This document shows, piece after piece, positions 45,109 to 54,996 of a stretch of 64,000 nt of DNA. Every line of letters starts with the position of its first letter. Positions within the stretch are counted from its first letter, which is position 1. The notes beneath the pieces were generated by a model. It saw nothing but the letters and a program-made list of their open reading frames with translations. It did no database searches and was not told where the DNA came from. This stretch comes from CAYSCZ01 sp051155775 (GTDB lineage Bacteria > Bacteroidota > Bacteroidia > Cytophagales > Cyclobacteriaceae). Both the position numbers and the translations under genes were made by a program. The DNA is taken from contig DAXETV010000018.1 in assembly GCA_051155775.1 (NCBI GenBank), forward strand, positions 1 to 64,000, given 5' to 3'.

Positions 45109-47775
45109 TAGCTTTTTAATTTTTTCTTCAAGAATTTTAATTTTTTCTTCAGTATCTGCTTTTTTCTTCTTTTCATTTTCAATGACGAGAGGCGGTGCTT
45201 TGCTTGTGAATTTTTCGTTATCCAGCTTTTTGTTTACACTAGTTAAAAATCCTTTTAAATAATTTAATTCCTTTTCTAATGCTGTTTTTTCTTTTTCAAG
45301 ATCAAATTCCTCATCTAGTGGTATAAAAATAGTTTCATTACCTATTAAAAAGGAGGTATTACCTGCAATATCTTTATCTACCAATTCGATAAACTCAAAA
45401 TTTGCAGTTGAACAAATGATTTCATGATACTTGGTGTAGAAATTTTTGTCTCCATTTTTCACACATATCTTTAGCTTTTCTTTTAGGGGTATGTTTTTCT
45501 CTATTCTCTTATTCCTGCTTTGACTTACTATAGAAAAAACTTTTTCAAATTCCTTTATGATCGCTTCATTGTACGATGAAGCGAGGGGCCAATCAGCATT
45601 TATAATACATTGATCAGATTTTCGATCATTCAAATGATGCCAGATTTCTTCTGTGATAAATGGCATAAAAGGATGAAGCAATTTCATAAGTGTTTCAAAA
45701 TACATAATCGTATGATCCCTGGTAGCTTTATCAATCTTAGCACCATATGGGGGTTTTACAAATTCCAAATACCAGCTACAGAAGTCATTCCAAATAAGCT
45801 TATAGACCGTCATAAGTGCATCGGATATTCTGTATTTGCTAAAGTGATCATCTATTTGCATAATGGATTTTTGAAGAACACTTTTAAACCAGGAAGTTTC
45901 CAGTTGATGTTTAAAAGGCTGTTCCGCATCATATTCCCAGCCAAGTACCAATCGTAATGCATTCCAAATTTTATTAGAAAAATTGCGGCCTTGTTCTACT
46001 AATTTTTCATCAAACAATAGATCGTTCCCGGCAGGAGAACTAAATAACATCCCTGTTCTTACGCCGTCGGCACCATAATTTTTAATTAATTCAAGAGGAT
46101 CCGGAGAATTACCAAGAGACTTAGACATCTTTCTTCTAAGTTTATCCCGAACAATTCCGGTGAGGTAAACATATTTGAAAGGTTTATCATGCTTGTATTC
46201 ATAGCCGGCAATGACCATTCTTGCAACCCAAAAAAATAGTATTTCAGGTGCGGTGACTAAAGTATGGGTAGGATAGAAGTAGTCTAGCTCAGAATTTTCA
46301 CCTTCTATGATTTCCCCTTTATCTTTATCAAAGCAATCGTCATTGAAACCATCAAATACAGCTAGTGGAAATAACCAAGATGAAGCCCAGGTATCTAGCA
46401 CATCCTCATCTTGCTTAATGTTTAATTTTTTTGTGTCCAGACCTTTTGCTTCAATTTGTCTTATGGCTTCCTCGTCATTCTCAGCAACTACGAAATCATT
46501 TTCTCCTTCACCATAATAGTATGCAGGAATACGCTGGCCCCACCACAGTTGCCTGGATATACACCAATCACGCACATTTTCCATCCAGTGGTTGTATGTG
46601 TTTTTAAATTTTGAGGGATACAGTACGATATCATCATTCATCACTACTTCATGTGCCTTTCTGGATATTTCTTTCATTTTAATAAACCACTGGAGAGAAA
46701 GTTTGGGCTCTATGACGGTATTTGTTCTTTCAGATCGACCAATTCTGGTAACGAACTCCTTTTTGTCCACCAGAATTCCAGCATCTTCCATGTCTTTTAT
46801 AATAAGTTTTCTAACTTCGAACCTATCCTTACCAATGTATTTTTCAACTTGACACCTTTCGTTTAATTGCCCATTATCGCTTATGGTGTCAATTATTTCC
46901 AGATTATGCCTTATTCCAATCTCGTAGTCGTTAACATCATGCGCAGGGGTTACTTTAAGACAACCTGTTCCAAAGGTTAATTCTACATAGTCATCACCAA
47001 TTATTGACACTTCTCGTTCTACGAACGGAACGATGGCTTTTTTACCGATCAAATGTTTGTATCGCTCATCCCTGGGATTGACGGCAACAGCAGTGTCTCC
47101 CATAATCGTTTCAGGTCTCTGGGTGGCTATGACCAGATAGTCATCAGTATCTTTAATTTTATATCTAACTGAGTACAAATAGGACTTTTCTCCCGCTTCC
47201 TGGTAGATCACCTCCTCATTGGAAACGGCAGTTTTAGCTTCAACATCCCAGTTCACCATCCTAAGGCCGCGGTATATAAACCCTTTTTTAAATAGGTCTA
47301 CAAATACCCTTATTACTGATTTATAATAATTATCATCCATGGTGAAAGCTGTCCTTCTCCAATCACAGGAAGCGCCCAGTTTTTTTAATTGTTCAAGAAT
47401 GATACCCCCATACTTTTCTTTCCATTCCCATGCATGCGATAAAAACTCCTCACGGGAGAGGTCACTTTTTTTAATTCCTTTTTCCCTTAAATATTTTACA
47501 ACTTTAGCTTCGGTAGCAATCGAAGCATGATCGGTGCCAGGCACCCAACAAGCTTCTTTTCCTTCCATCCGGGCTTTCCTGATCAAAATATCCTGAATGG
47601 TATTGTTGAGCATATGTCCCATATGCAAAACCCCGGTTACATTCGGTGGTGGGATAACAATTGTGTAAGGTTCTTTTTCATAATTGACTTTTGCACTGAA
47701 AAAATCTTTTTCGAGCCAAAATTGATACCATTTATCTTCTACTTCTACAGGATTATATTTCGAGGCTAATTTCAT
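45094..47775 (-). CDS. valS: Valyl-tRNA synthetase
   Basis: 893 residues. Class I signature PPPNVTGVLHMGHML (HIGH variant HMGH, about residue 44-58) and KMSKS (about 548-552) are intact; the CP1 editing domain and the anticodon-binding domain follow, and the C-terminal about 65 residues form the coiled-coil arm (KKLDNEKFTSKAPP). Start at the ATG 47775; the open frame begins at a TTG two codons upstream. Divergent from fahA. Confidence 0.96.
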   Translation of the reverse strand: MKLASKYNPVEVEDKWYQFWLEKDFFSAKVNYEKEPYTIVIPPPNVTGVLHMGHMLNNTIQDILIRKARMEGKEACWVPGTDHASIATEAKVVKYLREKGIKKSDLSREEFLSHAWEWKEKYGGIILEQLKKLGASCDWRRTAFTMDDNYYKSVIRVFVDLFKKGFIYRGLRMVNWDVEAKTAVSNEEVIYQEAGEKSYLYSVRYKIKDTDDYLVIATQRPETIMGDTAVAVNPRDERYKHLIGKKAIVPFVEREVSIIGDDYVELTFGTGCLKVTPAHDVNDYEIGIRHNLEIIDTISDNGQLNERCQVEKYIGKDRFEVRKLIIKDMEDAGILVDKKEFVTRIGRSERTNTVIEPKLSLQWFIKMKEISRKAHEVVMNDDIVLYPSKFKNTYNHWMENVRDWCISRQLWWGQRIPAYYYGEGENDFVVAENDEEAIRQIEAKGLDTKKLNIKQDEDVLDTWASSWLFPLAVFDGFNDDCFDKDKGEIIEGENSELDYFYPTHTLVTAPEILFFWVARMVIAGYEYKHDKPFKYVYLTGIVRDKLRRKMSKSLGNSPDPLELIKNYGADGVRTGMLFSSPAGNDLLFDEKLVEQGRNFSNKIWNALRLVLGWEYDAEQPFKHQLETSWFKSVLQKSIMQIDDHFSKYRISDALMTVYKLIWNDFCSWYLEFVKPPYGAKIDKATRDHTIMYFETLMKLLHPFMPFITEEIWHHLNDRKSDQCIINADWPLASSYNEAIIKEFEKVFSIVSQSRNKRIEKNIPLKEKLKICVKNGDKNFYTKYHEIICSTANFEFIELVDKDIAGNTSFLIGNETIFIPLDEEFDLEKEKTALEKELNYLKGFLTSVNKKLDNEKFTSKAPPLVIENEKKKKADTEEKIKILEEKIKKLLIVD

Positions 47776-47805
47776 AAACAAATAATTTTGAAGATTGCAA
47801 AACTA

Positions 47806-47813
47806 TAAATTTG
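47806..47813 (+). promoter_or_regulatory. Possible promoter of fahA (-7 box TAAATTTG)
   Basis: TAAATTTG matches TAnnTTTG and a TTTTG (47786-47790) lies 15 bases upstream, slightly closer than the usual 17-23 base spacing. It would start transcription near 47820, leaving a leader of about 55 bases before fahA. It lies in the divergent gap with valS. Confidence 0.45.
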
Positions 47814-47874
47814 CCTTTCAATAGGTATGGAATAATTAAGTCTTTACCTATTTTTCACTATTAAAAGCTTTTTA

Positions 47875-49146
47875 ATGACGTTCTCTGCTGATTTCCCCCA
47901 TTTGACTAGTTGGGTTAAAATACCACATGGTTGTGACTTTCCGATACAAAACTTACCTTTTGGAGTTTTCAAAACAAAAGATTCCTACCCAAGGGTAGGT
48001 GTGGCTATCGGTGATTCTATTTTAGATCTCGATCTAATTCATAGACATGGTTTATTAGATAATCTTGGCTTACCACCTTCCATTTTTAATAAAGCTGATA
48101 TAAATGAATTCATCGCACTGGGAAATAGAAAAACCAGCGTTATTAGAAACAGAGTGGGTGAACTTTTACTGAGTGAAAATGATGAACTAAGGGCTAATGA
48201 ACCGTTGGTTAATCAGGCGCTTGTAAACCAGAATGATGCAGAAATGTTGATGCCTGTAAGTGTAGGTGATTACACCGATTTCTATTCAAGCAAAGAACAT
48301 GCAAGCAACGTAGGTAGAATGTTTAGGGGTGAAAAAAATGCTTTACCACCAAATTGGTTACATATGCCGATAGCTTATCACGGGAGATCTTCCTCTATAA
48401 TTGGTACAAATAACCCGGTGTACAGACCTTACGGACAATTGTTAAAGGAAGGTTCGGTGCAATATGGGCCAAGTGAAAAACTAGATTTTGAATTGGAAAT
48501 GGCATTCATCACGAATAGTAAAACCAATTTGGGCGATAGCATCAAAGTTGAAGAGGCAATGGATTCGATATTTGGAATGACTATTTTCAATGATTGGTCC
48601 GCAAGAGACATACAAAAATGGGAATATGTACCGCTGGGGCCATTTCTTGGTAAGAATTTTGCATCTACTATTTCTTCATGGGTTGTTACCCTCGATGCCT
48701 TGGACCCTTTTAAAGTTGAAGGTCCTAGGCAGCAAGAAATCCTACCTTATTTATCAATAAACGGGAAATATAATTTCGATATTGATTTACAGGTAGAACT
48801 TATAACCGAAAATGGTGATCAAAGAATTCTTACAAACTCAAATTCTAAATATTTATACTGGAACGTGTGTCAGCAGTTGGCGCACCACACGGTAAATGGT
48901 TGTAATATTAATCCGGGGGATGTATTTGCTTCAGGAACAATTAGCGGGCCGGACAGAGGCACTGAAGGATCCCTTTTAGAACTAACCTGGAATGGTGGTG
49001 AGCCAATTATACTAAAAGATAGAGCTTTCACATTTTTAGAAGATGGGGATACTGTGGTTATGAGGGCATGGGGAACAAGAAATAATGTAAAAATTGGTTT
49101 TGGGGAAATCAGGAATAATATAAAATCAAAAACAAAAGATAATTAA
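47875..49146 (+). CDS. fahA: Fumarylacetoacetase
   Basis: 423 residues. The N-terminal SH3-like domain and the C-terminal FAH barrel are both present: DYTDFYSSKEHASNVGRMFRG (substrate and metal region), LDFELEMAF (metal Glu residues), SARDIQKWEY and SGPDRGTEGSLLELTWNGGEP. It hydrolyses fumarylacetoacetate to fumarate and acetoacetate, the last step of tyrosine degradation. The next gene starts 2 bases after its stop. Confidence 0.95.
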   Translation: MTFSADFPHLTSWVKIPHGCDFPIQNLPFGVFKTKDSYPRVGVAIGDSILDLDLIHRHGLLDNLGLPPSIFNKADINEFIALGNRKTSVIRNRVGELLLSENDELRANEPLVNQALVNQNDAEMLMPVSVGDYTDFYSSKEHASNVGRMFRGEKNALPPNWLHMPIAYHGRSSSIIGTNNPVYRPYGQLLKEGSVQYGPSEKLDFELEMAFITNSKTNLGDSIKVEEAMDSIFGMTIFNDWSARDIQKWEYVPLGPFLGKNFASTISSWVVTLDALDPFKVEGPRQQEILPYLSINGKYNFDIDLQVELITENGDQRILTNSNSKYLYWNVCQQLAHHTVNGCNINPGDVFASGTISGPDRGTEGSLLELTWNGGEPIILKDRAFTFLEDGDTVVMRAWGTRNNVKIGFGEIRNNIKSKTKDN

Positions 49147-49148
49147 TA

Positions 49149-50030
49149 ATGAAATTAAAACCATCAGAAGTATCCTCAGGGGAATTTTACAGTTATCTGA
49201 TTGGATCTGTAAACCCGAGGCCTATAGCTTTTGCCAGCACTATAGATAAGCAAGGAAAAGTCAACCTTAGTCCTTATAGTTTTTTCAATGTATTTAGTGC
49301 TAATCCGCCGATATTGGTTTTTTCACCAACGAGGAGAGTGAGGGACAATACAACGAAGCATAGTTATGATAATATAATTGAGGTACCCGAAGTGGTGGTA
49401 AATATTGTCAATTTTTTAATAATCGATCAAATGTCCTTGTCCAGTACTGAATATGAGAAGGGGATAAATGAATTTACAAAATCAGGTCTTACACAAACGC
49501 CTTCAGACCTTATATCCCCCCCAAGAGTACAAGAATCACCAGTATCCTATGAATGCAAAGTAATTGAAGTCAAAGACCTGGGCAATGAAGGTGGCGCCGG
49601 GAGTTTGGTGATTTGCCAGGTATTGGTAGCGCATATCAATGATGATATACTAGATGAAAATAAAAAAATAAATCCATATAAGATTGACACCGTTGGCCGT
49701 ATGGGTGGAGGTTGGTATTGCAGGGCCAGTGGTGATGGTATATTTGAACTGCCCAGACCAACAAAAAAGGGCATTGGAGTTGATAATATTCCTGACAAAA
49801 TAAAATACAGCAAAATACTTACCGGGAATGACCTGGGCAGGTTGGGACTGATAGAAGCATTACCTAATAAAAATGAGATTAAGGATTTTAAAGAAAGTGA
49901 GTTAAAGAGTGTCCATGACGTTTATGCCGATGATTATTCAACACTTAAACATAAAATTCAGACCATAGCAAAAGAATATTTGAGGGAAAACGAAATAAAA
50001 AAAGCCTGGTTGGCATTATTATCGTTATAG
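49149..50030 (+). CDS. Flavin reductase family protein
   Basis: 293 residues. The N-terminal about 180 residues are an FMN-binding flavin reductase-like domain (FYSYLIGSVNPRPIAFAST, NLSPYSFFNVFSANPPILVFSP), and the C-terminal part is helical with the motif YRDVYADDYSTLKHKI. Such genes occur in homogentisate/tyrosine degradation clusters of Bacteroidota and follow fahA here by 2 bases, so an auxiliary role in that route is likely. The exact substrate is unknown. Confidence 0.85.
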   Translation: MKLKPSEVSSGEFYSYLIGSVNPRPIAFASTIDKQGKVNLSPYSFFNVFSANPPILVFSPTRRVRDNTTKHSYDNIIEVPEVVVNIVNFLIIDQMSLSSTEYEKGINEFTKSGLTQTPSDLISPPRVQESPVSYECKVIEVKDLGNEGGAGSLVICQVLVAHINDDILDENKKINPYKIDTVGRMGGGWYCRASGDGIFELPRPTKKGIGVDNIPDKIKYSKILTGNDLGRLGLIEALPNKNEIKDFKESELKSVHDVYADDYSTLKHKIQTIAKEYLRENEIKKAWLALLSL

Positions 50031-50130
50031 AAACAAAATGTTATTGGAGTATATTATAAAGATAATTTCACTTTATTTTGAAATTAGTATTTTTAAATTA
50101 GCAAACATTCCTAAATAAAATCATTTCGAT

Positions 50131-51996
50131 ATGCAGTTAATCATTAAAAGTAAAAGGTGTCTGTTCAGCTTTTGGATTATTCTTTTTTCACTAAATGCTG
50201 GGTATGCTCAATTATTAGTAGACAAAGTGATACCACCATCTCCGGATGCGGCCGCACTCATGAAATATTGTGATCATCCCATAGGGAGGAAAACAGGCAC
50301 CCCCAGAATCGAAATACCATTGCATACTATTAGATATAATGATATTCGGGTTCCAATAAGTTTAAATTATCACCCATCTGGTGTGAAAGTTGAAGAAGAA
50401 GCTACCTGGGTAGGTTTAGGATGGCGACTCAATGCTGGGGGAGTAATTACGAGGCTGGTAAGAGGTAAAAATGATTTTCAAATTATTGAAGATTTCTCGG
50501 CAGGAGAAGCTAAAGGCTTTCCTTTTGAGAATATTCAACCTTGTAGCGATGATTGTCCGGAGCGAGAGCAGGAACAGTTTGCTGATGAAGTATGTAGCGG
50601 ACACATTGATACCGATCCTGATGTTTTTTTCTTTGATATTTTTGGGGTTAAGGGAAAGTTTCTACTAACCCCTGATCACAGTACAGATATTGATAAACTT
50701 ACAGTTGAATTGGTCACACCAAGAAATATGACTGCTGTCTTCGATATGAAGAATAACGCCTGGGAAGTAAAAGATGCCAGAGGTTATACCTACAGGTTTA
50801 ATACACGTGAAATTACGGAAACACAAAGAAATTATTTCGATTATAAATTTAGGTCTGAAAGGATATTGTTTAAGTTTTATAGTGATCTGGCTACAACAGC
50901 CTGGTATCTTGATGAGGTTGTCTCTCCAACCGGTACCACTATGACCTTTGTCTATGACACTGATGATAGTGGCAAGTCATTCTATGCTACGAATGGAGCA
51001 AATAACAGAATGAACATCAATGATAGGGATATGTGGGACGTTCATTACACATCTTACTGCTTTCCGGACACTATAGAAAATGTCCAAATAGTGGCGGAGA
51101 ATTTTTACAATAATATCTATTTGACAGAAATAGTCTATGGTGGAAATTCAGTATCATTTTACAAGTCAGGTAGAAAAGATATGGTCCCACCGGTAAGATC
51201 TGAAATGGATAAGCAGAAGGGTAGTGCGTTTTCGATATATTTATATGCTGATAAACCCCCTCAGAAGTTAGATGAGATTGTAGTAAATGAAGGCAGCCGT
51301 CAAAAAAATATAAAGTTCAATTATGAATATTTTAATCCAGATGCAGATGGAAAGGATGAAAGATTGATGAAAAGGTTGAAGCTTAATACTTTAGTCACTA
51401 ATACCAACGGTAATGAAGGAGAATATAAATTTGATTATTTTCAAGAATTCCCAATGCCTTCAAAAGAAAGTCATGCCAGGGATTTTTGGGGATATCACAA
51501 TGGGGAAGAGGATATTCATAATATAGTCCCATCGGATTTTTTCAATTATAACATGCCAGAAAGGCTGTTTGAGAGTGATCATCAGCATCATTATTCACAA
51601 GCTCATGTAAAAGAGGGTGTATTAATCAGTATTGAATATCCCGAGGGATTTACACAATCATTTGAATATGAACCACATGAGTATAGTGATGTGAGCGAGG
51701 AAATAGCAGAAAATTTTGAAGGAGAGGGTAACGCTGAGGTTACGGATAAACATAAAAAATCTAATGATGCTTTTTTGTCGGGAGGCCTTAGGGTAACCCG
51801 GATTGTAAATGCATTACCGACAGATAAATTATATACGGAGTATCAATATAAAACCAAAGGCGGCAATGTACTGGGTACATTGAGTGTGACCCCCTTCAGT
51901 CACGAAGCTGAAGAAGTGATCGGTCATAAACCGGCAGGAAATCACTACGTGCTGTATGAAGATGTGAAAATTTTCTCTGGGAAGATTTTTAAGTAA
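50131..51996 (+). CDS. Exported RHS-type N-terminal domain protein without repeats
   Basis: 621 residues with a signal peptide (about 1-26, ending GYAQ). The segment beginning HTIRYNDIRVPISLNYHPSG and VGLGWRLNAGGVITRLVRG are the hallmarks of the N-terminal region of large Bacteroidota RHS/YD-repeat surface proteins. Here the protein stops after the shell-forming N-terminal part (at VLYEDVKIFSGKIFK), with no YD repeats, core or toxin; the next gene is on the other strand with no gap. Either a stand-alone family or the remnant of a longer gene. Confidence 0.7.
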   Translation: MQLIIKSKRCLFSFWIILFSLNAGYAQLLVDKVIPPSPDAAALMKYCDHPIGRKTGTPRIEIPLHTIRYNDIRVPISLNYHPSGVKVEEEATWVGLGWRLNAGGVITRLVRGKNDFQIIEDFSAGEAKGFPFENIQPCSDDCPEREQEQFADEVCSGHIDTDPDVFFFDIFGVKGKFLLTPDHSTDIDKLTVELVTPRNMTAVFDMKNNAWEVKDARGYTYRFNTREITETQRNYFDYKFRSERILFKFYSDLATTAWYLDEVVSPTGTTMTFVYDTDDSGKSFYATNGANNRMNINDRDMWDVHYTSYCFPDTIENVQIVAENFYNNIYLTEIVYGGNSVSFYKSGRKDMVPPVRSEMDKQKGSAFSIYLYADKPPQKLDEIVVNEGSRQKNIKFNYEYFNPDADGKDERLMKRLKLNTLVTNTNGNEGEYKFDYFQEFPMPSKESHARDFWGYHNGEEDIHNIVPSDFFNYNMPERLFESDHQHHYSQAHVKEGVLISIEYPEGFTQSFEYEPHEYSDVSEEIAENFEGEGNAEVTDKHKKSNDAFLSGGLRVTRIVNALPTDKLYTEYQYKTKGGNVLGTLSVTPFSHEAEEVIGHKPAGNHYVLYEDVKIFSGKIFK

Positions 51997-52455
51997 TTAT
52001 TTTATTTTGATCATGTAAACTTCCGAAGGATTAGCTTCATCATCTGGATCTGGAATAAGAAGTCCATCTTTTAGAAGCCATGCGTCATCGTTATCAAAAT
52101 CCAGAACAGGTGATCCATCATCACTGATGTATAATTTTCCATTTTTAATTTTCCATTCACCATAGGATATATCTTCCTCGTCAAAGGCTTTTACTTGAAT
52201 GATACACTCGTAATTACTTAAAAATTCAAAGTAAATGTCTATTTCATTAATAACCCCATCCACAAAAGTGCCTACTGATTTAATTACCAACTCTTCAAAT
52301 ATTGTTTCGCTTTCGCCGGCTTCTTTATTCAATTCATCATTAATATTTATTTGAAGCTTCCATACACCCATTATTTCACCAGGCTTAATAATTTGTTGAG
52401 CGGAAGCATAATATGTAGCAAAAAAAATGATTACTGATAAAACTGAGTACTTCAT
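51997..52455 (-). CDS. Small exported lipocalin-like protein
   Basis: 152 residues with a signal peptide (about 1-19, ending SAQQ), then PGEIMGVWKLQININ, the GxW start of lipocalin-like or META-like beta-barrel proteins, and alternating beta strands with many acidic residues. Function unknown. Its stop codon abuts the stop codon of the RHS-type gene with no gap (TAATTA), so the two may form a linked pair. Confidence 0.6.
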   Translation of the reverse strand: MKYSVLSVIIFFATYYASAQQIIKPGEIMGVWKLQININDELNKEAGESETIFEELVIKSVGTFVDGVINEIDIYFEFLSNYECIIQVKAFDEEDISYGEWKIKNGKLYISDDGSPVLDFDNDDAWLLKDGLLIPDPDDEANPSEVYMIKIK

Positions 52456-52542
52456 ATGATTATTATGTTATACAAGGTACTAAGTAATACGTAATAATGA
52501 ATTTTGAGTTTTTCATTATTAATAGATTCCTTAGATTGTACT

Positions 52543-52550
52543 TATCTTTG
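52543..52550 (+). promoter_or_regulatory. Possible -7 element (TATCTTTG) of ffh
   Basis: TATCTTTG matches TAnnTTTG, 19 bases before the ATG at 52570. A TTTTG lies further upstream (52502-52506), too far for the normal spacing. The presence of a box here argues for the start at 52570 rather than at 52504. Confidence 0.45.
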
Positions 52551-52569
52551 CAAATTACAATCCAGATAT

Positions 52570-53898
52570 ATGTTCGATAATTTAAGTCTTAAAATTGATC
52601 AGGCTGTAAAGGGGCTAAAAGGAAAAAATAAAATATCCGAGATCAATGTTGCGACCACGATAAAAGAAATCAGAAGGGCTTTAATTGATGCTGATGTTAA
52701 TTATAAAGTAGCTAAAGAGGTAACGGATTCCATCAAGCATAAGGCCCTGGGACGAGATGTTCTAATTTCAGTGTCCCCCGGTCAACTATTCACCAAGATT
52801 GTTGCGGAGGAACTGACAGATTTAATGGGAGGAACTTATGTTGATATCAATTTGGAAGGAACACCAAATAAAATACTGATATCAGGCTTACAGGGAAGTG
52901 GGAAAACAACATTTTCAGGAAAATTAGCAAGGTATTTAAAGAGCAAAGGAAGAGGCGTATTATTAACAGCATGCGATGTTTACAGACCTGCTGCCATTGA
53001 GCAGTTAAAAGTGTTGGGTGATCAAATTGGGATAGAAGTTTACACCGAAGAGGACAATAAGCGTCCAGTTGATATAGCCAAAAATGCTATTAAACACGCC
53101 ACAGAAAATAATATTAAGTCAGTTATTATTGATACAGCCGGACGACTAGCGATAGATGAACAAATGATGCAGGAGATTGAGGGCATCAAAGCATCTATTC
53201 ATCCTTCTGAAACATTATTTGTGGTTGATTCCATGACTGGACAGGATGCTGTGAATACCGCAAAAGTATTTCATGACCGTCTTGATTTTGATGGCGTTGT
53301 TCTTACGAAGCTCGATGGTGACACCAGGGGAGGGGCGGCATTAACAATTAAAAAGGTTGTAGATAAGCCAATTAAATTTATAAGTACCGGGGAAAAGTTG
53401 GATGCCTTGGACATTTTTCATCCGGATAGGATGGCGAATAGAATTTTGGGAATGGGTGATGTCGTTTCCCTGGTAGAGAAAGCACAACAAAATTTTGATC
53501 AGGAAGAAGCACGTAGGCTAAACAAAAAAATCAGAAAGAATCAGTTCGGCTTTGATGATTTCCTTACCCAAATGAATCAAATTAAAAAGATGGGAAATAT
53601 CAAAGACCTACTTGGCATGATACCCGGTATGGGAAAAGCCCTTAAAGGTGTCGATATAGATGAATCATCTTTGAAGCCTATTGAAGCTATTATCCAATCT
53701 ATGACCCCTTATGAAAGACAAAATCCTGACGTCTTAAATGGCAGCAGAAAAAACAGGATTGCTAAAGGCAGTGGTACATCAGTTCAAGAAGTGAACCAGC
53801 TTATAAAACAGTTTTCGGAAATGCGCAAAATGATGAAAACTATGAATAAAATGGGTGGTACTAAAAAAGCACTACCCAATATGAACATGTTAAAATGA
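52570..53898 (+). CDS. ffh: Signal recognition particle protein
   Basis: 442 residues. N-terminal helical domain, then GTPase motifs GLQGSGKTT (about 106-114), DTAGRLA, TKLDGDTRGG, and a C-terminal M domain rich in Met and Lys (MIPGMGKALKG, MRKMMKTMNKMGG). It binds signal peptides and targets membrane proteins through FtsY. Start at ATG 52570, the usual family start; the open frame reaches 22 codons further upstream, over the promoter region. Converges with pdhB one base apart. Confidence 0.96.
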   Translation: MFDNLSLKIDQAVKGLKGKNKISEINVATTIKEIRRALIDADVNYKVAKEVTDSIKHKALGRDVLISVSPGQLFTKIVAEELTDLMGGTYVDINLEGTPNKILISGLQGSGKTTFSGKLARYLKSKGRGVLLTACDVYRPAAIEQLKVLGDQIGIEVYTEEDNKRPVDIAKNAIKHATENNIKSVIIDTAGRLAIDEQMMQEIEGIKASIHPSETLFVVDSMTGQDAVNTAKVFHDRLDFDGVVLTKLDGDTRGGAALTIKKVVDKPIKFISTGEKLDALDIFHPDRMANRILGMGDVVSLVEKAQQNFDQEEARRLNKKIRKNQFGFDDFLTQMNQIKKMGNIKDLLGMIPGMGKALKGVDIDESSLKPIEAIIQSMTPYERQNPDVLNGSRKNRIAKGSGTSVQEVNQLIKQFSEMRKMMKTMNKMGGTKKALPNMNMLK

Positions 53899-53899
53899 A

Positions 53900-54880
53900 T
53901 TAGTTTCTATAGGTAACCTGATTTATTGCTTCTACTGTCCTTTCTACCGATGGAAGTATTTCAGCAATCAAAGTTGGTGCGTAGGGTAGTGGTAAATCAC
54001 GGCTGGCCACCCTTACGACTGGCGCATCAAGATAGTCGAAAGCGTTTCTTTGTACATGATGACTCAATTCTGATGAAATTGAAGCCAGTGGCCACGCTTC
54101 TTCAACAATCACTATTCTGTTAGTCTTTTTCACTGACTTTATCACCGTTTTATAATCAATAGGCCTCACTGATTTTAAATCAATTAGTTCTACCGATACT
54201 CCTTCTTTCTCGACATAATTAATAGCTTCATGAGCGACTTTAATTATTTTTCCAAAAGAAACTATAGTTACATCAGTTCCTTCTTTCACGACCTCAGCTT
54301 CGCCCAAAGGGATTAAAAATTCTTCTTCCGGAACTTCACCTTTATCACCATACATTAATTCTGATTCCATAAAAATTACCGGATCATCATCCCTTATTGC
54401 ACTTTTAAGTAATCCTTTTGCATCTTTAGGATTGGATGGTACCACCACTTTTAAACCGGGCGTATTGGCGTACCAGTTTTCAAAGTTTTGCGAGTGCTGA
54501 GAACTTAATTGACCGGCGTTACCCGTTGGTCCCCGAAATACAATGGGTACATTAAATTGCCCACCTGACATAGACATCATTTTTGCAGCCCCATTTATTA
54601 TTTGATCAATAGCGACCAGGGAGAAATTAAAGGTCATGAATTCAATTACAGGCCTAAGTCCGTTCATAGCCGACCCAACCCCTACGCCTGCGAACCCAAG
54701 CTCAGATATTGGTGTGTCTATTATTCTTTTAGGTCCAAATTCATCCAGTAAGCCCTGAGTGACCTTATATGCACCATTATACTCGGCAATTTCCTCACCC
54801 ATTAAATACACTTTTTCATCCCTTTTTAATTCTTCTGTCATTGCCTCTCTTAGAGCTTCTCTAAATTGTATCTCTCTCAT
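53900..54880 (-). CDS. pdhB: Pyruvate dehydrogenase E1 component, beta subunit
   Basis: 326 residues, the beta subunit of the thiamine-diphosphate-dependent E1 (branched-chain/pyruvate type): MREIQFREALREAMTEELKRD at the start (shortened here), GxGxAMNGLRPVIEFMTFNF, HSQNFENWYANTPGLKVVVPS and RDLPLPYAPTLI. It works with an E1 alpha (not in the window), E2 and E3 to make acetyl-CoA. Pyruvate versus 2-oxoacid branched-chain use cannot be decided from the sequence alone. Confidence 0.88.
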   Translation of the reverse strand: MREIQFREALREAMTEELKRDEKVYLMGEEIAEYNGAYKVTQGLLDEFGPKRIIDTPISELGFAGVGVGSAMNGLRPVIEFMTFNFSLVAIDQIINGAAKMMSMSGGQFNVPIVFRGPTGNAGQLSSQHSQNFENWYANTPGLKVVVPSNPKDAKGLLKSAIRDDDPVIFMESELMYGDKGEVPEEEFLIPLGEAEVVKEGTDVTIVSFGKIIKVAHEAINYVEKEGVSVELIDLKSVRPIDYKTVIKSVKKTNRIVIVEEAWPLASISSELSHHVQRNAFDYLDAPVVRVASRDLPLPYAPTLIAEILPSVERTVEAINQVTYRN

Positions 54881-54948
54881 GATTGAAGTTTTGGCTAATT
54901 TAAGATATTATGGTAGTTGATCTAATAAAATAACAGCTAAAATGTCAT

Positions 54949-54976
54949 AAAAAAAGCCCCTGTTCAGGAGCTTTTT
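54949..54976 (-). terminator. Terminator after the OmpA/TPR lipoprotein gene
   Basis: Read on the minus strand: AAAAAGC and GCTTTTT arms (with a CCTG/CAGG-like inner pairing and one mismatch) followed by a T-run. It lies about 20-48 bases downstream of the stop of the gene at 54997 and between it and pdhB. Confidence 0.75.
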
Positions 54977-54996
54977 ATAATTAATTTGTATGACAA

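Noticed and set aside
47776..47874. tRNA or small RNA in the valS/fahA gap
   Set aside because: No cloverleaf or conserved arm could be found; the gap is explained by promoters.
52504..52569. N-terminal extension of Ffh
   Set aside because: The extra codons cover the promoter-like TATCTTTG box and are not part of the Ffh family.
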